Shown piece by piece: positions 13,004 to 25,600 of a stretch of 64,000 nucleotides of DNA. Made by a program: the position numbers and the translations under genes. The notes below the pieces were generated by a model. The model was not told the DNA's origin, searched no databases, and saw only the letters and a list, made by a program, of their open reading frames with translations. The DNA is from Gymnogyps californianus (Eukaryota > Chordata > Aves > Accipitriformes > Cathartidae). Position 1 is the stretch's first letter; every line of letters begins with the position of its first letter. The stretch spans positions 6,622,368 to 6,686,367 of the forward strand of contig NC_059481.1 of assembly GCF_018139145.2 (NCBI RefSeq). Direction: 5' to 3'.

Positions 13004-13035
13004 CCCACAGTCTCTCTCGACTGAGAGACTGTGGG
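13004..13035. repeat. perfect 13-bp inverted repeat (hairpin)
   Basis: Left arm CCCACAGTCTCTC (13004-13016) and right arm GAGAGACTGTGGG (13023-13035) are exact reverse complements around a 6-base loop, TCGACT. If transcribed on either strand this would form a stable stem, presumably in a 5' untranslated region or first exon. It could also be a DNA site for a dimeric protein. No known hairpin family is recognised. Confidence 0.8.
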
Positions 13036-13165
13036 CGAAGGAGCAGGGGAAGAGGGAAGAGCCCGTGTGTCGGGCCAGAGCCTGGGGTCAGGCCTGCTGG
13101 CGCCCCGGCCACCTGCGCGCCATGCGTGTGGCGGGCGTCGGGGTGAGCCCTTCCCGCAGAAAGGG

Positions 13166-13660
13166 AGGAAGAAATGGTCCCTCCTTCCCCGCTGCAGAGC
13201 CACAAACACTTGTGCAGCTCCCGCTGGCGAGGGAAGGGGAGAGGAAACAGTACTGTTCTGCCCTGCAGGCAAGTGAGGTTTCTGTCCTGTCCCTTCTTTC
13301 CTGAGGGGAGAACAGTGTCTTCCTCCCTTCGCCCGTGTTTCTTCTCCCACAGATTTAGCGATAGGCACTGAAATCTCCACCTGCTCTAACTGCAAAGGCA
13401 AGATTTTTCCCTTCGTTCTGGTAAATGGGAAACATGCAAGAAAAACGCCAACGTGTGTTCTCTCAGCAGTCCACCCACGCTCTGATCTGGGGAGAAAGGA
13501 ATGGAACGCTTTCCTTCCGCAGAGGGGTATCATTTACTACACACAAACCGTACTTTGTAAAAGCAGTGAAGAGCCTTTGTCTCGCTGTAAAGGCTGTATA
13601 ATAGTGTAATGTATTTGTATATCCCTTATAATCAAAGAGAAAAAGGCTGTGCTCCATGAG
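13166..13660. other. CpG-island shore
   Basis: CpG density falls off across this stretch. Overlapping open frames occur on both strands, the longest a minus frame of 182 codons at 12985-13533, but none shows a domain. It may contain 5' untranslated sequence or the first part of an intron. Confidence 0.5.
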
Positions 13661-13712
13661 AAATAGGAATTGCCATACTGGATTAGAGCCATCTCCTTCA
13701 GTATCCTGTGTG
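13661..13712 (+). repeat. ancient CR1-related repeat fragment
   Basis: The stretch reads 'AGGAATTGCCATACTGGATT' and then 'CAGTATCCTGTG' about 35 bases on. I know this pattern (…GCCATACTGGGTCAGACC…CCCAGTATCCTG…) from a repeat abundant in turtles and crocodilians and present as old copies in birds. Only about 50 bases can be aligned by eye. A second, longer copy is at 58085-58352. The exact family name is uncertain. Confidence 0.5.
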
Positions 13713-16700
13713 AACCTAGCCAGAAAAAGACATTGTGGAGGAAGGGAATGTGTATCTCCTCTTTTCCTTTACTTCCTTCAAAAATACTGCAGTGTGTTAC
13801 TGCATATTACAAATATTACTTCAGTGGTTAGCCTGCACCTTGGAACTTTATATGTTTTTTTATTTCAATACAGTGAGAAATACTCCTGTTAGTCATAAAA
13901 AAATGACATTATTTCAGTCCAAGTCCATTGGAGTGTGGCAACAATTCCCCCTCCCCCAAGTTATTTACATATTGGCAGTCTTTTTCAACAAAGGATGAAT
14001 CTAGGGAGCAATGCCGCATATCTGTCAGTAGTAGAGGACATGGGGAGAGCGGGTGTCCACATCTGATGCTTTCAATTTTGCATCTCTCCTACAGTCTTCA
14101 TCTGAAAAGCAGCATGCTGTTGCCACTATGTAGAACAGCTTCGTTCCTCCTTTACGCTGGAGCACAATTGCATGTACTCTGCCACCCAACCGCTTTTGGC
14201 ACTAGTGATATCTCTCTGATCAGCAACTGCCCGAGTGGGACATACATTGAAAATAAGGCCAGTTGCTTTAATGCCTCTGCCAGCAAAGCTGTGTTACAGC
14301 GAATGAGCATGAGTCACTGAGTTCGAGTGAGTTGGGAGTGTCTTTGAGACATCAATTTTATAGCTTTCTTGGGTGTCAGGGGATCTGCTCACTTTTCCGG
14401 ACGAATGCTGTGTTCATCCCCATACCCTTTGCTACCAGCTCCTTTAATATATAACAAATCAGCCAGTGGCAGAGAGAGTTCACCTTGGGGGTGTCTGGGG
14501 TGAAGAGAGCAAAAGTAATCTCTTAAGTGCAGGAACGCCCTCAGCACTTTAAACCACAGCGTTAGAACAGGAGTCTCAAGTGTGCATTAGTAATGCTTTT
14601 GCCCTTTGCTCTTTGGAGGGGTGATTTGCTCTACAAATACTTTGTGAACCTCTTGAGACTGTGGCACCATGTTATTCTTCAAAAGTGTCCGCTAGTAAAT
14701 TCCCGCTGCATTACAACGTGGGCTTCTGTGACAACATGTTAAATAATCATAGACAAATGGTATCTCATGACAGGATTTGTTCTGATAAATACAGGTCTCT
14801 AGAACCATACACACAAAAAAAGTTGCATAGTTCTGAGACTAGATAAAACGATCAACGTTGTTTGAAAATGGTGAGAGGGTTGAGTGCCCCGTATGTTCTT
14901 AAATGAACAGACAAAATGAGGAAGTCATTCAAGGGTAGCCTTGTTTGTATATGCATGTTCTGGAGTGTCATCTTTTCTTTGAATAGTTGACAGATTGAAC
15001 ACAGCTGAGCCAAATAAATTGAGGGCTACATATCCACAGACCTTTATTTTCCTATGCAGTATCAGTCACTGTACTGAGACTAGTCATCTCAGTATGTTGC
15101 CAGAGGGGATTTATCTGCTGAAGTTTGTTTTGAAGCATGGGGAATTTTGGTCTGGAGTTTATGGTCTGTCTGTAAAGCTGAAATACAAAATGATATTTCT
15201 GAGTGTAAAAAGAGCTTAACTGCTTAGTTCAGGTTCATGTGACAATAAGAATACCTGTGCTGCAGGCCTGGTTCATCTGCCAGACTTCAGCTCTTTACAT
15301 ACCCACATTCTGCCTTTGGTTTCAACAGAATAACAGTAACTTTATGTTTCACTTAGCCTCCCTGAAAATCATACCATTGGAGGCTACTAAAGATGACAGA
15401 TCTTCTGTTTTCTCTTGGCTTTTGCTTACTGTTGGCAGCATATTCTTCTTTTGAGCTTATCCTAGCTGTCTGTTGGTGCCACGCTGTAAGGGAGATTTGT
15501 AGTACTTTTTGCTCAGTCAGAACACTTTGGCTGATAGACAGGAAGTTTGGCCTTTGTTAGACTTGACAGCTGACTCTTCATGGTGTCGAAGCCTCTCGTG
15601 GAGACTGGCCTGTTAGCGTGGGCAACTCTACGTGGATCGTCACTTAGATACAGACTTGATGTCACCCTGCCATCATGCCGAAACACTAAATAGAAGTGCT
15701 CAGTGAACTAACAGAGGAAACAGTAAACCAAATCGTAACTCTTCAAAGGACAACAATTTTCTGGTACTTTCAGAACTCACTTTCAGAGGCTTACACTCTC
15801 ACTTTTTGCTCTTGGACTCATTTTTGTATTCTTTGCTTTTGGACTGTTTAATCGATTATTATTTTGCATACAATGAAAAATACTTAGGTAAATGACACTT
15901 AGGTAAGTTCTGCACCTCATATAACAGACGATCTAAAGACATCATTGCTCAAACATTTCTGTGTCGTAGTGGTCTGTCCTTAATCAAGTGGTCCCACTGA
16001 ATTTGATGGGAGTACACATATAAGTTCATTTGTGTTGATCAAACGCTAAGTGCATATTTCGCTGCAAAGATTTACTCTTCATAATGTGTTGCGTTTGAAG
16101 TTTACAACCTGGAAGCTTTAGGGACTGCAAAAGTTCTTCAGAGTCATGGCTGAAAATATCTAATGAAAAAACAACATAAAGAGAAGATTATAGTTGGGAG
16201 AAAAAAATAAAAGGTCAGAATTTCACAGCTAATGGTAAAATGGGCCATATGTCCTTTCACTTTTAATCCCACTCTGGAGATAGCTAAAGATTTGTCTTAG
16301 ACTCCTTTTCAAACGTGTCTAGTACCACAGAAGGAAGGGATGCATTTTGACAATATCTGTCAGGATTTAACCAGTTTTACATAGACGAGAGATATGGTAA
16401 AGAATAAAATTTTCTCATAATTTTTTTTTTTAAAAACTAGTTATAGAAGTTTGGAAAGGCTGGCTTCATACTGTGGGTTGGTTTTGTTTTTAGTATATCT
16501 GAGACAGTAATTAGATTTGGACAGTTGTGTGAACAAGTGGGTTTGCAGCCAGATAATCTTACCTTGACTAGAAGTGTGCTGTTTCATTTGTGGGTTCTCT
16601 GTGCTGCTGTAATTAAATAAAGTGGATGTTGCATTCATTTAAATGTTAGTTAGAGAGTAATAGAATGTGTGAGGCTATCAATTGTGTTGGCTTTAAAAAA

Positions 16701-17349
16701 AAAAACAAACCAGATGTGCCTGGCATTCATCAGTGTATTGAACAATGCAGCTGTAAGACATGATGATAATAGGTATAGCTGTGAGTGTAGTTAAAGCTCC
16801 TTTTTGTGTTTGGCAAAATTTCCATTCTTAATTTAGGTCCGATTGTAGTCTGTAACTCTTCCTTCACTTTTGCTGATGTAAATCAAGACTAATGTTGTTT
16901 TTTTAACTGAGGTCTCATATTTTGCAAGGGTCTGATCTAAAGTAACTGAAAAGGCTTCTGCTGTTTTCAGTGGGTAATTAACAAGTAGTCATGTAATGAG
17001 AAAGTGAAGAATCAAGCTTGCAAGTTGTGACAAAAAGGATTTTCCAAGTATGAGCTTTAATACTTTAAGGTTCCTATGAAGTCATTAAATAAATGACTTT
17101 TTAAATATCAGATTTGTTCAAGAAAAATGTAAGCAGTTTTGTTGAGACCCTTAAGAAGAATAAATAACTGATGAAAGTGAATGTGTGGCTACAAACTATC
17201 TGCCCACATGCACTTCAAATTACCAGTCAAACATGCTCAGTTTTCTGCTTTTGAAGATATAGTAATGTTTAGTTCACTATGGCCACTTGCATGTTCAAAA
17301 TTCTATAGATAACAAATAATCTTTGAAAAATACATTGCAGGAAAAAATG
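13713..17349. other. non-coding stretch downstream of the CpG island
   Basis: No exon or gene recognised. There is a 'CCCACTGAATTTGATGGGAG' string at 15993-16012 that resembles a dispersed ancient motif, and an 8-bp inverted repeat AAGTCATT/AATGACTT at 17079-17099. Open frames here are short and without domains. Confidence 0.55.
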
Positions 17350-17445
17350 GTATATACTATTGCCTCATTTAACAAGGAAATTATAATGGAGAAGTAAAAT
17401 GATTTTACCTAAGTCTAAAAATAATTTGGTAGAAGTACTGGCTTT
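17350..17445 (-). repeat. MIR-like SINE fragment, reverse orientation
   Basis: Read on the plus strand, the order 'attgcctcattt', 'gaaattataatggagaagta', 'gattttacctaagtct' and 'ggtagaag' follows the reverse complement of the MIR core: a CCCCATTTTACAG-like block, then GAGGAAACTGAGGCACAGAG-like, TGACTTGCCCAAGGTC-like and GTGGTAGAGC-like blocks. It is strongly diverged but collinear over roughly 95 bases, which is hard to get by chance. Confidence 0.55.
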
Positions 17446-20400
17446 GTAAGTGGACATGTCTTGGACAACTGACTATATGTTCTTTTTGACACTTAAAGCT
17501 TATCCTCTTCCTGACTTCTTTTTTAAGGTCTGGGTGGAAACACAGCCAAACAGAACCTGAGTGAATTTTGTGAACGCAAAAGGCTCATCGCTCCACTGTG
17601 TCTTCCAGTGAAGCAAGTTGCTTTTCTCCATGCTGTGTTGAGGAAACACAGGCTGCCCCAGTAACTGAGGTCAGAACTGTTAAATACTAACTTTCCAAAT
17701 AAATGGGTAGGCCTGTTTGTGTTTAGCAACATAGGCTTGGGGACTGTTCTCTGGAAGTGACTCGGGCAATGTTCTGTTGACGCTAGGCAGTATTAGATCC
17801 GGGGAATCCTATATTTTCCTAGGCTGACTGGAGTCTGGCCTGCAGAAAAGAATTTGCTCTGATTTCTGTATTCAGAGAGTAAGAGCAGACATGCTCAGAA
17901 TTTTAAGAATTTTCTCTTCCTGTTCTTTCCCAACAGTACAGCAGTTTAACAATAGCTATGCAGAGGATACATTATTTTTAGCCTAAATTCCTAAATCAGG
18001 GAGACCTAATGCAACCTTACTGTTTGTCCGTCTACTGCGGATTCCCCTGGCTAATTTTGGTTAGCTTTAACAGCAAAGCAGTGTCTGAAACTAGGCTAAA
18101 TAGGTTAATAGGATGGAAGAGACCAAATAATTGTATGAGAGGGAGACTGTATCATGAACTCCTGTATTATGCAGCAGTGAGGCCATAAGATACAAATGCA
18201 TAGAAAACTGACTTCATTAGTATCTCTGCTCATGGAATTAATTGATGGGTTTAGATGTTATTTGGTGGCAGTCATCTGGAGCACAGTGCTTTCTTGAATA
18301 TGCTCAGTGCTGCAAGAACTAGGAAGCTCTTCTGCCATGGAAAACAGAGATTTTCTTGTGGAATTTGAAGTGTACTTGAACTACTCTTAGAAAAGCGACG
18401 TTTTGTATCTACGAGTTTAAATTTTAACTCAACTGTTGGCCTAATTCCCCTCAGTGAGTCCAACAGAAACTGCAGTTAGTGACTAACGACTCATTCCAGT
18501 TAGTGATAAGGCACATGGGCAGGACTCTGTGTCGCCAGCCCTTGCTGACTGGACAGTACTTGCAGTCTCTGGAAAGTTCCCATACGAGGGGAATCTCCTT
18601 TGGCACTGTGGAGCTTCCAGGAACATAATTTTTGACAGAGTCTGTGAGGAGTTGCTGTTTAAGTACAGTCTGGCTCTGTACTGTGATCTATTATGTTCCT
18701 CTCGCGTACAGGAGTTACATTCTAGCGTCTGAGTTTTAACACCCATTTATAACATGGCATCTGCAACCTTAAAGAGTGTGATCAGGAAGAGATTCCCTGC
18801 TCGTTACATCGCAAGGCCTCAGTATACCTTAGCTCCCAGTGGAGTTGGTAAAATCCTCTTCTGGCCCCAACACAAGGTGAATTTCATGCATGAATGCATT
18901 TCTTCAAAGCTATTTAAGCTCCTAGAAGTTCAGATAATATTTAGTGGGATTTTCAGAGTTGTAAATCTCACTCATCTTCAGCAAAGCAAATAGGATTAAG
19001 GTATACAGTGACATTTTTTAAAGTATTGTCTGCATTGTAAGGCATCTATTGAAAAAAAATTGAGCAAATCCAGCTCCAAGTCTCCATTTGTACTTGTCTT
19101 GGAAGTTTGCCTTTGACTTTAGTGGGAATGGACTGTAAAAAGAGTCAGTAATTGGCTTCTGACTTTATTATCGCACAATGTTATTTTGTGATTTATTGAA
19201 CAGTTGCGTACAATAAGTGGCCTGTATAGTTTGTTTATTTGGTATGAGGAAAAACATTTATATCGTTCTGTTATGAATTGTGGAACAGTACCGTTGTGAA
19301 GGGATGTGTTTGTCCCCTCTACAGGCCTTCCTTGTCTGTGCTGTTCAGAGTACATTTTCTGGGAAGCTACCATGGGAAGAAAAATTGCATCTCCCCTTTC
19401 CTCCTTCTCTCCTATCACTGGAAAGAATATTCTATTGTTTGTGAAAGGTAAGTGCTTTGGGTAACAACTGCAATCAACAGTGTGATAGATGATGAATATT
19501 AACAGTGGTGTTTTAGAGCATAAGCCAAATTCTAACCATTTGAAAGTGAAATTAGAGCTCTGTTGGGCCTGACAGTGTCTCACTGCTGACCACTGAAGAA
19601 TTGCTAAGCCATCTTTGGTAGCATGTTTGAGAAGCTTTTGGTGGAGGCAGCAGACTAAATCTCAGGATGTATATAATCCCATACAGCAGTTTCCTCCTAG
19701 TACCAGCATGGACCTTCAGATGTATCTCTCTCCTGGGTGAAAAGGCTTTTATTTCAGCCAAGGCACCAGGGCTGACGAGTGCAGCTTTGGGTGTCACTGT
19801 GTTTATGTACCATGATTACTGAGAAACCAAGTAAAAATGCAGCTGTGAGCCTTTAAGCAGCATGCCATGGAAAAATAAAACACAAAGTGTGTATGTGCAC
19901 GAGGGCAATGTACCCAGTGTTTTGCACATTCCAGCAGAGGCCTCAGTAAAGACTGGAATTTTAAGTCTCATCTGACAACATTCCACAAAGACAACTTACA
20001 TTCCCTTCCTGCTTCCCCCTCCCAAGAGATTAATTTAAAAAAATAATTTTGGCTTATTATTTATTCTGCCTTGGCCATCAAAAAACTGTTGGAGTGCCAG
20101 CACTCAGAAGAGATTAGCTGGGGTACTTTTGTTTAGTTCCTAGTTTGGATTCTCTGGGATTCATTAGTATTATCTATTTTCCTTCTTGTTGTTTTTATTA
20201 GCAATGCAACTTCTTACGTATTGTCATTCTAAATCACGATTTGAAACATCACCAGCTGCATTGGTATCTCTGTGGGGACTCTTCAAGTTTCTTTTTACTA
20301 CACCCATGGTCCCCTCACACACATGCCTGTTGGTATAGTACAAGGCTGTTAGAAAGGCAGGAAAGAGGAGAGGCAGTGACGCATGTAAACTTCTTAACAG

Positions 20401-22640
20401 CACAATTAAAGTACAAAACCCCACCTATCCCAGTAGGAACAAAGATCTTGATCTGTACAACACCTGCTGTACAGTATTTCTGTGTTTATTCCAGTTTTTT
20501 AGTTCTGAATACAAATATGGAAAGTAGGCCAGCGTTTAAGGAATTTGAATGAAGGAAATATTGGTTTTGGAGCTGACATCAGTGTGAGATCAGGAGAACC
20601 AGACTTTGCACACAGGCATCTGTTCATTTCTGGATTACAAGTTATATATAAAAAGGTGCAGAAGTCTGTTTCCTCTGTGGAAGTGGGCCTGCCAGGATTC
20701 ATAATATCCCATTTAAGCCACAGCTGATGGCTAAAATCATCAGTTAGCTAGTTGTGTAGCTGAATCATAAAACAATGAGACTAACCACTTCAAATGAAGA
20801 TGCTTTTTTTCCTCTTGTTCTAATTTTAGTTATTCCAGTAATACTCACAGTAAAACTTTTTATTGCAATAGCTTCTGTTTAGCACTGTTGAACAAATCTG
20901 TCAGCTTGGGAATCCAACTGCCAGTATTTTCTTTCTCTTTTTTTTTTTAAGAATCAGCTTGCCTTTTAATTGATAGTCATGTTTTTTAGAATGTCAGTTT
21001 TGGCCCATACTGTGACATAGCTGTAAGAAGCAGAGCACGAGACCCGCAACCTAGCAAGGGGGAAGATGACTTAAATTACTTTTCCACTTTTATGATTCTA
21101 GACAGCTTCATCAGCTAGGAAGATTTAGAATACGCAGACAGTATCCCATGTCTGACATCGGTCAGCAACGTTGTGCCCTGTGGTCTTGTCCCTGGCAGAC
21201 CTCTTATACCTGAACTGTCATTGGGGTCCTCAGAAGCCAGCATATTGTGCTTTACCTGACTTCAGGCTTCTCAGGCTCCTTTTCCTTGGGTAAATGTGCT
21301 AAGGTATGGGTGAGAATCTTTCCTCATAACTTTAATTAGTTCCTAACATAGATTAAGACCTCTGGAGATGTCAAAACAGATGCGTTGCAGAGATCTGAAA
21401 GCTAATTAATGTGTAGGAGGCAGAGCTGTTTTTTCCTCTCTGCTTTATACTACTACTATTGAACTCAGTCATGAGCTGTCTACTAGATGGAATGAGGACA
21501 AGCATCACATCATACATCCCGTATATGACTTACCCGTATCGCTGAACTGTGCTCAGGATGGGAGGGAAAGCTGCCCTGCAACAGTGCCACACAGGGTGAC
21601 TGGGAGGGATCTTCTAGAGAGGAAAAGGAGCAAACAATGCGTTGACTGTGTCCCTGTTTCTTGTGTCAGCCATTTTAGATGGCCTAACTGCCTCACTGCA
21701 GTAGGGGCCCCACTGGCACTATTCAAATTCAGTGTCATGACATGACTCAGAGCTTATGAAAAATGCCTCAGTCATTGCCCAAGCCCCCAAAACCCTTCAA
21801 GACATCTCAGAATCCTCAGCCCACCCCATTTCCAGCAAAGACGTCACATAGTTGAAAATGCCTGTCAGATCACCTTTCCTTTGATACATCGTCCCTCTGT
21901 ACCGTGTTGGCAGCATAAAAGGGTAGGCAAGTGGAAGCTGTCCCTTAGGAAGACCATTTCCAGAAGGAAAGCATATATTTTCCTTTGTCTGATTGTTCCT
22001 TGGACCCTTTTAGAAAAGATGATGGCTCTGTGCCAGCGTATCTGCCAGACTGCGCTGTAACATGGGCCACAGTGGAAGTATGAACACTGTGTGCTCTGAC
22101 TGCCTGCTGCTTGGAACACCAAGAACCTGTGCAGACCGCAGAAGGGTCTGTTTACAGCAGATAGAAGCCAAACTATCCCTGCAGATGAGGAAGACAGTGA
22201 CTTAAAAATTCTCCCCTATGCAAGCTTAAGAACGAAAGCACTGAGCAGTAGAGCTGGTATGTGGGCTAGCTGCCTAAAAGGTAGACCTGGGTTTCAGAAG
22301 TAAGATCATGTGGTTGTGCCTGTAAGGTTTGCTCACAGAGATGTCTTTGGCTTAGGAATCGCCTGATTCCTTCTCAGTCTGCATCCAAATGCAGTGAAGC
22401 ACCTGCTTCCCTTCTGGTAAGGAGGAAGAATAGTTGGGGGGAGATTGATGGGCGAGGGTGGGAACTGGAACATTCTAAATGCCTTACTGGGAATTGGCAG
22501 ATGCTCTGGGAGAAGTCTGAGGGCCTGGGGATCTTAACCTATTTAATTACCTTTTTGTCCAGCATCCTGAGCAGTGGCTGGGCATTCTCTGAATCTGTGA
22601 ATCCATGAACACTTACCAAAACCAAAATGTACATTCATAT
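17446..22640. other. non-coding stretch with one exon-like segment
   Basis: No known gene recognised. An ATG in good context at 18754 opens 41 codons that end at a donor-like site (18876/18877); see findings. A 10-bp direct repeat CAGTTAGTGA lies at 18473-18482 and 18497-18506. The rest looks like unique intron or intergenic DNA. Confidence 0.5.
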
Positions 22641-22686
22641 CTCTCTCTCCTCTCTCTCTCCTCTCCCCCCCCCCCCCCCCTTTTTT
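22641..22686. repeat. CT-rich / C16 / T6 pyrimidine tract
   Basis: A (CT)n-rich block passes into 16 C (22665-22680) and then 6 T. Every base from 22641 to 22686 is a pyrimidine. It is the second of the window's C-run tracts on the plus strand. Confidence 0.9.
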
Positions 22687-25600
22687 AAATTTTAAAAATT
22701 AAGCTAGGTAAAAGCAAAGCCTCAGTCAAAATCTTGAATTTCTTAGGTGAGTTCTAGTTCAACATTATTTAATGCCTGGGTTTGATACTGCTTATAATAG
22801 CAGTGAAGCAATCGTCTTTTATGGTAGCTATAAATCTCCTTATGTGTTTTCCAGAAGTTAATGTAATAATATTAATAGTTTTAAGAGTCTCTTACTACCA
22901 GCTGTAAGTCTAATTTTCTAACAAGATATTGCTAATGGTATTATTCTGGCTTCAGCAGTTTCCTTTGTCTCAGACCTCCTTAGAGGGCAGTGGGTTCTTA
23001 GCCAGAATTCTTGTTTTGGTCCTGTGAAATGTAGTTTTATTGTAACAGTAGCTTGTTCTTAATAATATTTATCTGCTTTCTTCATTTATTATTGTCTAAA
23101 TTTTGCTACATCAATTACTCTTACAATGCTGACAGCTTAATAGCATATAGTTCAAATAGATCAGTGTCCACAACCTGTCTCAACTGATCGTAATTATATT
23201 ACTCTCATTTCAGTTGGTGCAACATTTCCTTCACCAGCTGATAAAATTTTGATTGTATTAAAAATAAAATTCTCAAAACATTAAATTACCTGAAAATTAA
23301 TTTGAAAAACTATCTCCAAAAAGGAGTCTCTTTCACTGTCTGCTTCTGTGAAAAATAAACTTATGTGTCAGAATCTGCCTTTATCTGTATGTAGCCATAA
23401 GAGTTATTGAGGCAAGTAATGTGTAGTCTGTTGGCCACATATTCTTGCTCTGGACCTTCCAGCCTTTGTTCGTATAATTGCACTTCGGCAGTTGCTGTCT
23501 AGGTGTATGGCCCAATAGATCAAAGAGGGGAGTAAGATTAAACAGTATGAAGAGCAGGGCTATAGTCAGGTATAGGGAGATGGAAATACATCTTTTTGGA
23601 TCATGTTATCTGATTGAACCTATTACACAGTCTCAACTTTAGTTAGGTAGAGGGAAATAATATTTTTGAATGCTGGTAGCTCACATTTTCAGAGACTCAC
23701 TTTAAAGGCAAATGTTCCAGCAGGAATTTTTTCAGTTGTGATCTTTAATAAAGGCTCTGTGGAAGAGCAGATTAGATACTACCATTGCTTTGGGACATAG
23801 TGCACTGTTAGCCAGCATCCTAAGAAAATGATTACTGTAGCTGAGGATGCAGCCAAGGAACAAGAACTTTCAGAGAACATAGTACTTCCTCTTCAATGTT
23901 GGAAGCATTGTCTCATTCTGCAATAGAAAGATCAGGATCCCCTGCAAATTCAGTTTATTAATCCTCTTCTCTCTCCCATAATTTTCATGTCCTTCTTGAG
24001 TCTTGTTCTGGGGTGCCAGCAAGATGTGTTCTGACCTATTTCTTTTTGAGTTGCTGCCAGATGGGTCTAAATGAAATGTGTCACTCCACCTTCCTTTTAG
24101 GTGAAGACAGATTCATGTTTTTGCAGTTTAGTAACATCTGGGACTGGTAATTGCTTAAGTAGGGAATTCATATCCCTGGTAAACTGTGACTTTGACCGTG
24201 AAAAGAAAAAATGACTGAAGTACAGAGCCACCTTGCCTTCTCCATGTCTGCCTTTATCTTCCATGCTTCTGTGAAGAAGGGATAACCAAAGTACTGATAT
24301 GAGATCAATTATTTAAGGTAGGAGAGTAGAGAAGAAACTGCCCATCGTTTTGCTTCAGGAAGAACAAATCGCAGAGGGATATTTGATTTGCACAAGAGAA
24401 GTTCTTATCAGCTAGTATTGTTAATAGCAGTCCAGTCTTATGACCCGTTTATCTTTCTCTTGTATCTAAGCCAAGCAAGTGGCTTGCTAGCTCCATCTGC
24501 TGGAGCCAGATGATGTGAGTGATGTAGGGAAGCTTGGCTGGAAAGCTTTCCTTACACACAGGAAAGCGGTAAAAAAAAGAAACATGCCTAAAACAGAAGG
24601 ACTCAGTGTGTGTCATCAAGACTGTGAGAAACCAGATGGGAACATCCATCTCCAGAACGCATAAGATGTAAAGAATAATTAAAGGTTTGTTTATGGTTGC
24701 ATTAATTATGACTTTTCTAGTTGCTTTAGGACACACGAAACAACTGCAACCAATTACATTTAGAACAGTACGCAAATCTGTATAATGCTGTCTTTTACAT
24801 TGGCATGTGCTGCTGTGCAGAAAATGAGACTCAAGGTAGTTTATTCGAGGCTGATAATTATAAAGTAGATTAATTTTAAATGGTTTCCCAGTTATGGAAA
24901 CTAAAGCATTGTTTCAAAAGTATCAGACCACAGAGTAATTTCAGTTATAGGAAGTGTGCTATTCTGTGTATTTCAGACAAGAACTAAATGGCTACTGACA
25001 GAGTAACACCTGATAGACTTTGAGAACTTTTTGTACAACTGTCTTGTCACCTCTGGAAACTCATCTGCCCATTAAATTAATTTTTTTTCTCACAAAAAAG
25101 CAAAAGGAAAGGTTTACTCGCAAGGGAGCTTCTTACCTGGCACTCTGTCCTGCAAAAATTGCTTTAAGTAATCACATACGTACAGTTAAGAGTGTGATTT
25201 TTCTGGCGCCGGTGCTCAATATGTTTAAGAAAGTTCTTGTTCTTAACTAAATTCTCATGAGACATCCTTTGGGGACAAGAAGCAAAAAAGGGGATTGTGG
25301 CTCATGGGCGTGGTGGTACTTCCTACTGAAAAAAGCCTTAGCTGCTGTTATGACACAGATGTCTCCATATCTGAGAGCTCTGTAGTATTCTGAAACCAGA
25401 AAGGAGGAAGTGAGAAGCCATGGAAAGAATGGCTAAGATGAAAACAGATTTTCTTTCCTTTCTCTCTCTTTTGTCATGGTTGCACAGATTCCTGCTTGGA
25501 ATACTGGAAGAAAACTTCTAAAGAATTTATTCATGATTCCAAGTTTCTTCATGGCACACATTGTATTCTCTAATGGAACCATAAGGAATTTGAATATCAG

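Larger units (their letters stand above)
12455..13165. promoter_or_regulatory. CpG island, probable promoter with first exon
   Basis: Base composition changes abruptly from AT-rich to very GC-rich, with dense CpG; the 60 bases from 12781 alone hold about a dozen CpG. In vertebrates such islands stay CpG-rich because they are unmethylated, and most mark promoters of broadly expressed or developmental genes. Inside are a GC box (12856-12864), a 14-bp palindrome (12837-12850), a G-quadruplex motif (12708-12728) and a 13-bp inverted repeat (13004-13035). Long open frames cross the island on both strands (one of 317 codons at 12252-13205, minus), but they are Pro/Arg/Gly/Ala-rich and are what GC-rich DNA gives by chance. 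Gene identity and direction are unknown; a bidirectional promoter is possible. Confidence 0.85.

Noticed and set aside
12252..13205. A 317-codon minus-strand open frame, the longest in the window
   Set aside because: It spans the CpG island, where stop codons are rare by composition. The product is Pro/Arg/Ala/Gly/Ser-rich without a domain, and other frames on both strands are open over the same DNA.
12985..13533. A 182-codon minus-strand open frame
   Set aside because: It overlaps the island edge, has no recognisable motif, and is matched by several open frames on the opposite strand.
13928..14320. A 130-codon plus-strand open frame downstream of the CpG island
   Set aside because: No motif, no acceptor or donor that would make it an exon, and composition like the surrounding non-coding DNA.
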